A stretch of DNA of 63,738 nucleotides. Origin: Pseudomonadota bacterium. GTDB lineage: Bacteria; Pseudomonadota; Gammaproteobacteria; Pseudomonadales; Moraxellaceae. Where the stretch lies: positions 1 through 63,738 of the forward strand of contig JAJZHK010000010.1 of NCBI GenBank assembly GCA_021804565.1, written 5' to 3'. Position 1 is the stretch's first letter. Each line of letters opens with the position of its first letter. Shown piece by piece: positions 61,222 to 63,738 of this stretch. Position numbers and translations under genes: made by a program. Under the pieces are notes generated by a model. The model was given only the letters and a program-made list of their open reading frames with translations. It had not been told where the DNA came from and ran no database searches.

Positions 61222-63099
61222 ATGAGCCACTCGAATCACGACAAGCAGACCTCCCAACTTCAGGAACTCGTCGCCCGCGGCAAAGAACAGGGTTACCTGA
61301 CTTACGCCGAGGTCAACGACCATCTCCCCGAATCGGTCACGGACAGCGACCAGATCGACGACATCATCCAGATGCTCAAGGATCTCGGCATTCCCGTCCA
61401 CGAACGCGCACCCAGCCCCGAGGACATGCTCGGCGAAGACGCGGCCGAGGTCATCGACGACGAGGTTGCCGCTGAGGAAGCCGCGGCGGTCCTGGCCGCT
61501 GTAGAAAGCGAGCCGCACCGCACCACCGATCCTGTGCGCATGTACATGCGTGAGATGGGCACCGTCGAACTTCTCAATCGCGAAGGCGAAATTGCCATCG
61601 CCAAGCGCATTGAAGAAGGGATACGTGAAGTCTTGCGCAGTGTCGCGCTGTGGCCGGGTTGTGTCGATCTGGTCCTCAGTGAGTACGACGCAGCCCTGGC
61701 CGGAGAAAAGCGCCTGACCGATGTCATCAGCGGCTATCTTGACCCCAATGACGATGGCGCCGCTGGCGAGGTCGATCAGCTGCCCCTGCCTGCGGCCGCC
61801 AAAGCGGCCACGGCGGATCTCGAAGAAGACCTTGAGGAAGAAGAAGCGACGAGCGACGATACGGAAGACGAGGATCCCGCCTCATCGCTGGATCCGGTCC
61901 TGGCCGGTGAACGCTTTGAAGCCTTGCGCAAGCAGCTGAGCAAGACCCAGGCCTCGATACGCCGCAACGGTCGCAATGCCGCGGCGGCCAGCAAGAACCT
62001 CGAAGAGCTGGCCGATCTCTTTATGATCTTCAAGCTGACCCCGCGCATCTTCGACAGCCTGATCGAGGAAATACGCTCGGTGCTCGATGAAGTGCGCCTC
62101 CAGGAAAAGACCATCATGCATATCTGCATCAAGCGGGTACGCATGGATCGTCGACAATTCATCGAACTGTTTCCCGGTCATGAGACCGACCTGTCCTGGG
62201 TCGAAGAACAACGCAACAGCAATCGCCCCTGGGCGGCCGCTCTCGATCAGTACGGCCCGGAAATTCTGCGCGCCCAGCGGCGCCTGCATGATCTGGCCAG
62301 CGACCTCAACCTGACCGTACGCGACATCAAGACCATCAACAAGTCCCTGTCGGTGGGTGAAGCCAAGGCGCGCAAGGCCAAAAAAGAAATGGTCGAGGCC
62401 AATCTGCGTCTGGTCATTTCCATCGCCAAGAAATACACCAACCGCGGACTCCAGTTTCTCGACCTCATCCAGGAAGGCAACATCGGCCTGATGAAAGCCG
62501 TCGACAAATTTGAATACCGTCGTGGCTACAAGTTCTCGACCTATGCCACCTGGTGGATACGTCAGGCCATCACCCGCTCCATCGCGGACCAGGCCCGTAC
62601 CATACGTATTCCTGTGCATATGATCGAGACCATCAACAAGCTCAATCGCATCTCGCGCAAGATGCTGCAGGAAATGGGACGCGAACCCACGCCTGAGGAA
62701 CTGGGTCGTGAGATGGACATGCCTGAGGACAAGGTGCGTCGTGTTCTCAAGATCTCCAAAGAGCCCATTTCCATGGAAACGCCCATCGGTGATGACGAAG
62801 ACTCGCATCTGGGCGATTTTATCGAAGACACGACGATGATCTCGCCGGTCGACTCGGCGACCGCCGAGGGCCTGCGCGAGGCGACGCGTGAGGTGCTGGC
62901 CAACCTGACTGCACGTGAAGCCAAGGTTTTGCGCATGCGTTTTGGCATCGACATGAACACCGATCATACCCTGGAGGAAGTCGGCAAGCAGTTTGACGTC
63001 ACCCGCGAGCGCATTCGCCAGATCGAAGCCAAAGCGCTGCGCAAACTGCGCCACCCCTCACGGTCTGAGCACCTGCGCTCATTTCTTGATAATGAGTAA
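61222..63099 (+). CDS. rpoD: RNA polymerase sigma-70 factor RpoD
   Basis: Primary sigma factor, 625 residues (E. coli 613). Region 1.1 ([24 protein letters not shown]), region 1.2 ([19 protein letters not shown]), an acidic non-conserved region (about 190-220), region 2 ([35 protein letters not shown]), region 3, and region 4.2 ([20 protein letters not shown]). All DNA-contact blocks are intact. Last gene of the operon, with its own promoter in the dnaG-rpoD gap. Confidence 0.98.
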   Translation: MSHSNHDKQTSQLQELVARGKEQGYLTYAEVNDHLPESVTDSDQIDDIIQMLKDLGIPVHERAPSPEDMLGEDAAEVIDDEVAAEEAAAVLAAVESEPHRTTDPVRMYMREMGTVELLNREGEIAIAKRIEEGIREVLRSVALWPGCVDLVLSEYDAALAGEKRLTDVISGYLDPNDDGAAGEVDQLPLPAAAKAATADLEEDLEEEEATSDDTEDEDPASSLDPVLAGERFEALRKQLSKTQASIRRNGRNAAAASKNLEELADLFMIFKLTPRIFDSLIEEIRSVLDEVRLQEKTIMHICIKRVRMDRRQFIELFPGHETDLSWVEEQRNSNRPWAAALDQYGPEILRAQRRLHDLASDLNLTVRDIKTINKSLSVGEAKARKAKKEMVEANLRLVISIAKKYTNRGLQFLDLIQEGNIGLMKAVDKFEYRRGYKFSTYATWWIRQAITRSIADQARTIRIPVHMIETINKLNRISRKMLQEMGREPTPEELGREMDMPEDKVRRVLKISKEPISMETPIGDDEDSHLGDFIEDTTMISPVDSATAEGLREATREVLANLTAREAKVLRMRFGIDMNTDHTLEEVGKQFDVTRERIRQIEAKALRKLRHPSRSEHLRSFLDNE

Positions 63100-63163
63100 A
63101 AACCTACCCAGCGATCGGAAATAGTGTAAAATCCCGCCGCCGTACGCGGTGATGCTGTAAAAC

Positions 63164-63490
63164 GGGCCTCTAGCTCATGCTTGGTTAGAGCAGCGGACTT
63201 AAAGCTGAAACCTCCTAAGGCCTGTACAGGTACGGAGGATTCAGGATGGGTTGCCTGGGGGTAAGTTGACTCTGCGCCCAGGTAGAACTGCTCAAATTCG
63301 GGGAACCCTCTGCCAGATGGCGTGGCAATCCCGAGCGAAGCTCCTGGACACAGGAGAACGTGTAGAGACTGTACGGGCAGGTCGTAAAGACAAGAGACAG
63401 TCCAGACTCCAAACCCGAAAGGGGTGGCGAAAGCCATAGTGGGTAAGCATAATCCGTTGGTGCTGGGTTCGACTCCCAGGGGGCCCACCA
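63164..63490 (+). tRNA. tRNA-Ile(CAU) interrupted by a group I intron
   Basis: Exons 63164-63199 and 63448-63490 join to a 79-nt tRNA with encoded CCA. Acceptor GGGCCTC pairs with GGGGCCC (one U-G); anticodon stem GCGGA/TCCGT; T-arm CTGGG/CCCAG. The joined anticodon loop is CTCATAA, anticodon CAU, and the body matches the minor isoleucine tRNA whose C34 is changed to lysidine by TilS. A five-base variable loop excludes leucine, although the unspliced loop seems to read UAA. Only one split keeps a 7-nt loop, U before the 5' site and G at the intron end. Confidence 0.92.
63200..63447 (+). other. Group I self-splicing intron (IC3-like, no homing endonuclease)
   Basis: 248 nt. Core landmarks: CAAATTCGGGGAA (63293-63305) as J3/4-P4; P7 as GACTGT (63367-63372) with ACAGTC (63397-63402); two GAAA-capped hairpins near the end, CCC-GAAA-GGG (63414-63423) and TGGC-GAAA-GCCA (63425-63436); terminal G at 63447. 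P2 is CCTGGG (63254-63259)/CCCAGG (63277-63282). Exon GACU (63196-63199) can pair with guide GGUU (63249-63252), with U-G at the splice site. The stretch 63205-63244 forms an extra hairpin (CTGAA/TTCAG, CCTCC/GGAGG) in the P1 loop. No open frame inside. Confidence 0.92.
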
Positions 63491-63495
63491 TATAC

Positions 63496-63525
63496 AAGGG
63501 CTCGGATAGTCTCCGGGCCCTTTTT
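63496..63525 (+). terminator. Intrinsic terminator after tRNA-Ile
   Basis: 11-bp stem AAGGGCTCGGA / TCCGGGCCCTT (one U-G) with a TAGTC loop, then TTTTT. Confidence 0.9.
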
Positions 63526-63684
63526 CTTGCCTGAAATCCCCTCGCCACGCGGGGTTCCGGCCACCTGTGCTGCGGGCGGCATGCTGCCGAAATCGGCCAC
63601 TTTCTCTGCCAGAGCCGTCTCTATTCTCCGTTGGTTGTGTACGTCAAGTTGTGCAAATTCATTTTTGTATGAGAGAGGATTTCA

Positions 63685-63738
63685 TCAGGCCACCTGCCTG
63701 AGCTGTTCGCGGCGATGCTCTTTCAGAAGCTCCATATT
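63685..63738 (-). CDS. Possible C-terminal end of a gene running in from the right
   Basis: Seventeen codons open to the window edge and a stop, reading MELLKEHRREQLRQVA at the end. Helical and basic, in the orientation facing tRNA-Ile. The rest lies outside the window, so neither identity nor reality can be judged. The 160 bp between it and the tRNA terminator show nothing I can assign. Confidence 0.25.
   Translation of the reverse strand, partial: NMELLKEHRREQLRQVA

Noticed and set aside
63164..63240. Reading the last tRNA as tRNA-Leu(UAA) with a cyanobacterial-type intron
   Set aside because: The variable loop is five bases, not the long arm of leucine tRNA, and such a split would not leave G as the last intron base.
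1..63738. CRISPR arrays, prophage modules, or complete insertion sequences
   Set aside because: No regularly spaced repeats, phage structural genes or intact transposases are visible; only the IS3 debris at 22.3 kb.

Overview
The window looks like chromosomal DNA of a gammaproteobacterium, GC-rich (roughly 58-60 % by eye) and dense with housekeeping genes. Evidence for the class: fabA-fabB unsaturated fatty acid synthesis, plsB, rapA, tusDCBE, a tig-clpP-clpX-lon-hupB-ppiD block, and divergent tsaD / rpsU-yqeY-dnaG-rpoD. From memory, the last order and the dnaX-ybaB-recR order resemble Pseudomonas and relatives. I cannot name genus or family from sequence alone.

Layout. 1-5.4 kb: 3' part of a 7TMR-DISM hybrid histidine kinase, folE, then recR-ybaB-dnaX on the minus strand. 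5.5 kb: tRNA-Val(GAC). 5.8-10 kb: cytochrome c maturation genes ccmF-G-H-I (minus). 10.2-15.5 kb: fabA-fabB, an HSL-type esterase and plsB (lipid synthesis). 15.5-19.8 kb: an unusual trio, a secreted lipoprotein gene divergent from an overlapping DUF6502-DUF5666 gene pair, with two near-identical palindromes between them. 19.8-22 kb: tusDCBE-trpD2 sulfur relay operon. 22.1-22.7 kb: tRNA-Ser(UGA) followed by IS3 and Fic-like gene debris. 22.7-31.1 kb: the protein quality-control block. 31.2-33 kb: etfBA. 33.1-34.4 kb: TetR regulator plus DUF4823 lipoprotein. 34.5-34.7 kb: a likely unannotated small RNA. 34.7-39.4 kb: marR-tolC-emrA-emrB efflux operon. 39.4-49 kb: rluA, rapA, an unknown helical protein, DUF1285, ETF-ubiquinone oxidoreductase, a methyltransferase, a Tim44-like protein, a hemerythrin protein and an ssb paralog. 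49-55.3 kb: a 7TMR-DISM protein with a decayed GGDEF domain, an alpha/beta hydrolase, an M16C protease and OmpW. 55.4-57.1 kb: an AT-richer two-gene island (TauE/SafE exporter and a hydroxyisobutyrate-dehydrogenase-like enzyme). 57.4-63.1 kb: tsaD divergent from rpsU-yqeY-dnaG-rpoD. 63.2-63.5 kb: tRNA-Ile(CAU) split by a 248-nt group I intron.

How the genes connect: EtfAB and ETF-QO form one route from acyl-CoA dehydrogenases to ubiquinone. FabA, FabB and PlsB supply and esterify unsaturated acyl chains. Tig, ClpP, ClpX, Lon, HU and PpiD form the folding and proteolysis cluster, with sigma-32-like promoters visible before clpP and lon. The most novel-looking items are (1) the DUF6502/DUF5666/lipoprotein trio with an operator lying exactly in a promoter spacer, (2) the tRNA-Ile group I intron inserted between U33 and C34, (3) a C-rich small RNA candidate at 34.55-34.66 kb, and (4) a TusE that carries the two-cysteine C-X10-C tail of DsrC.
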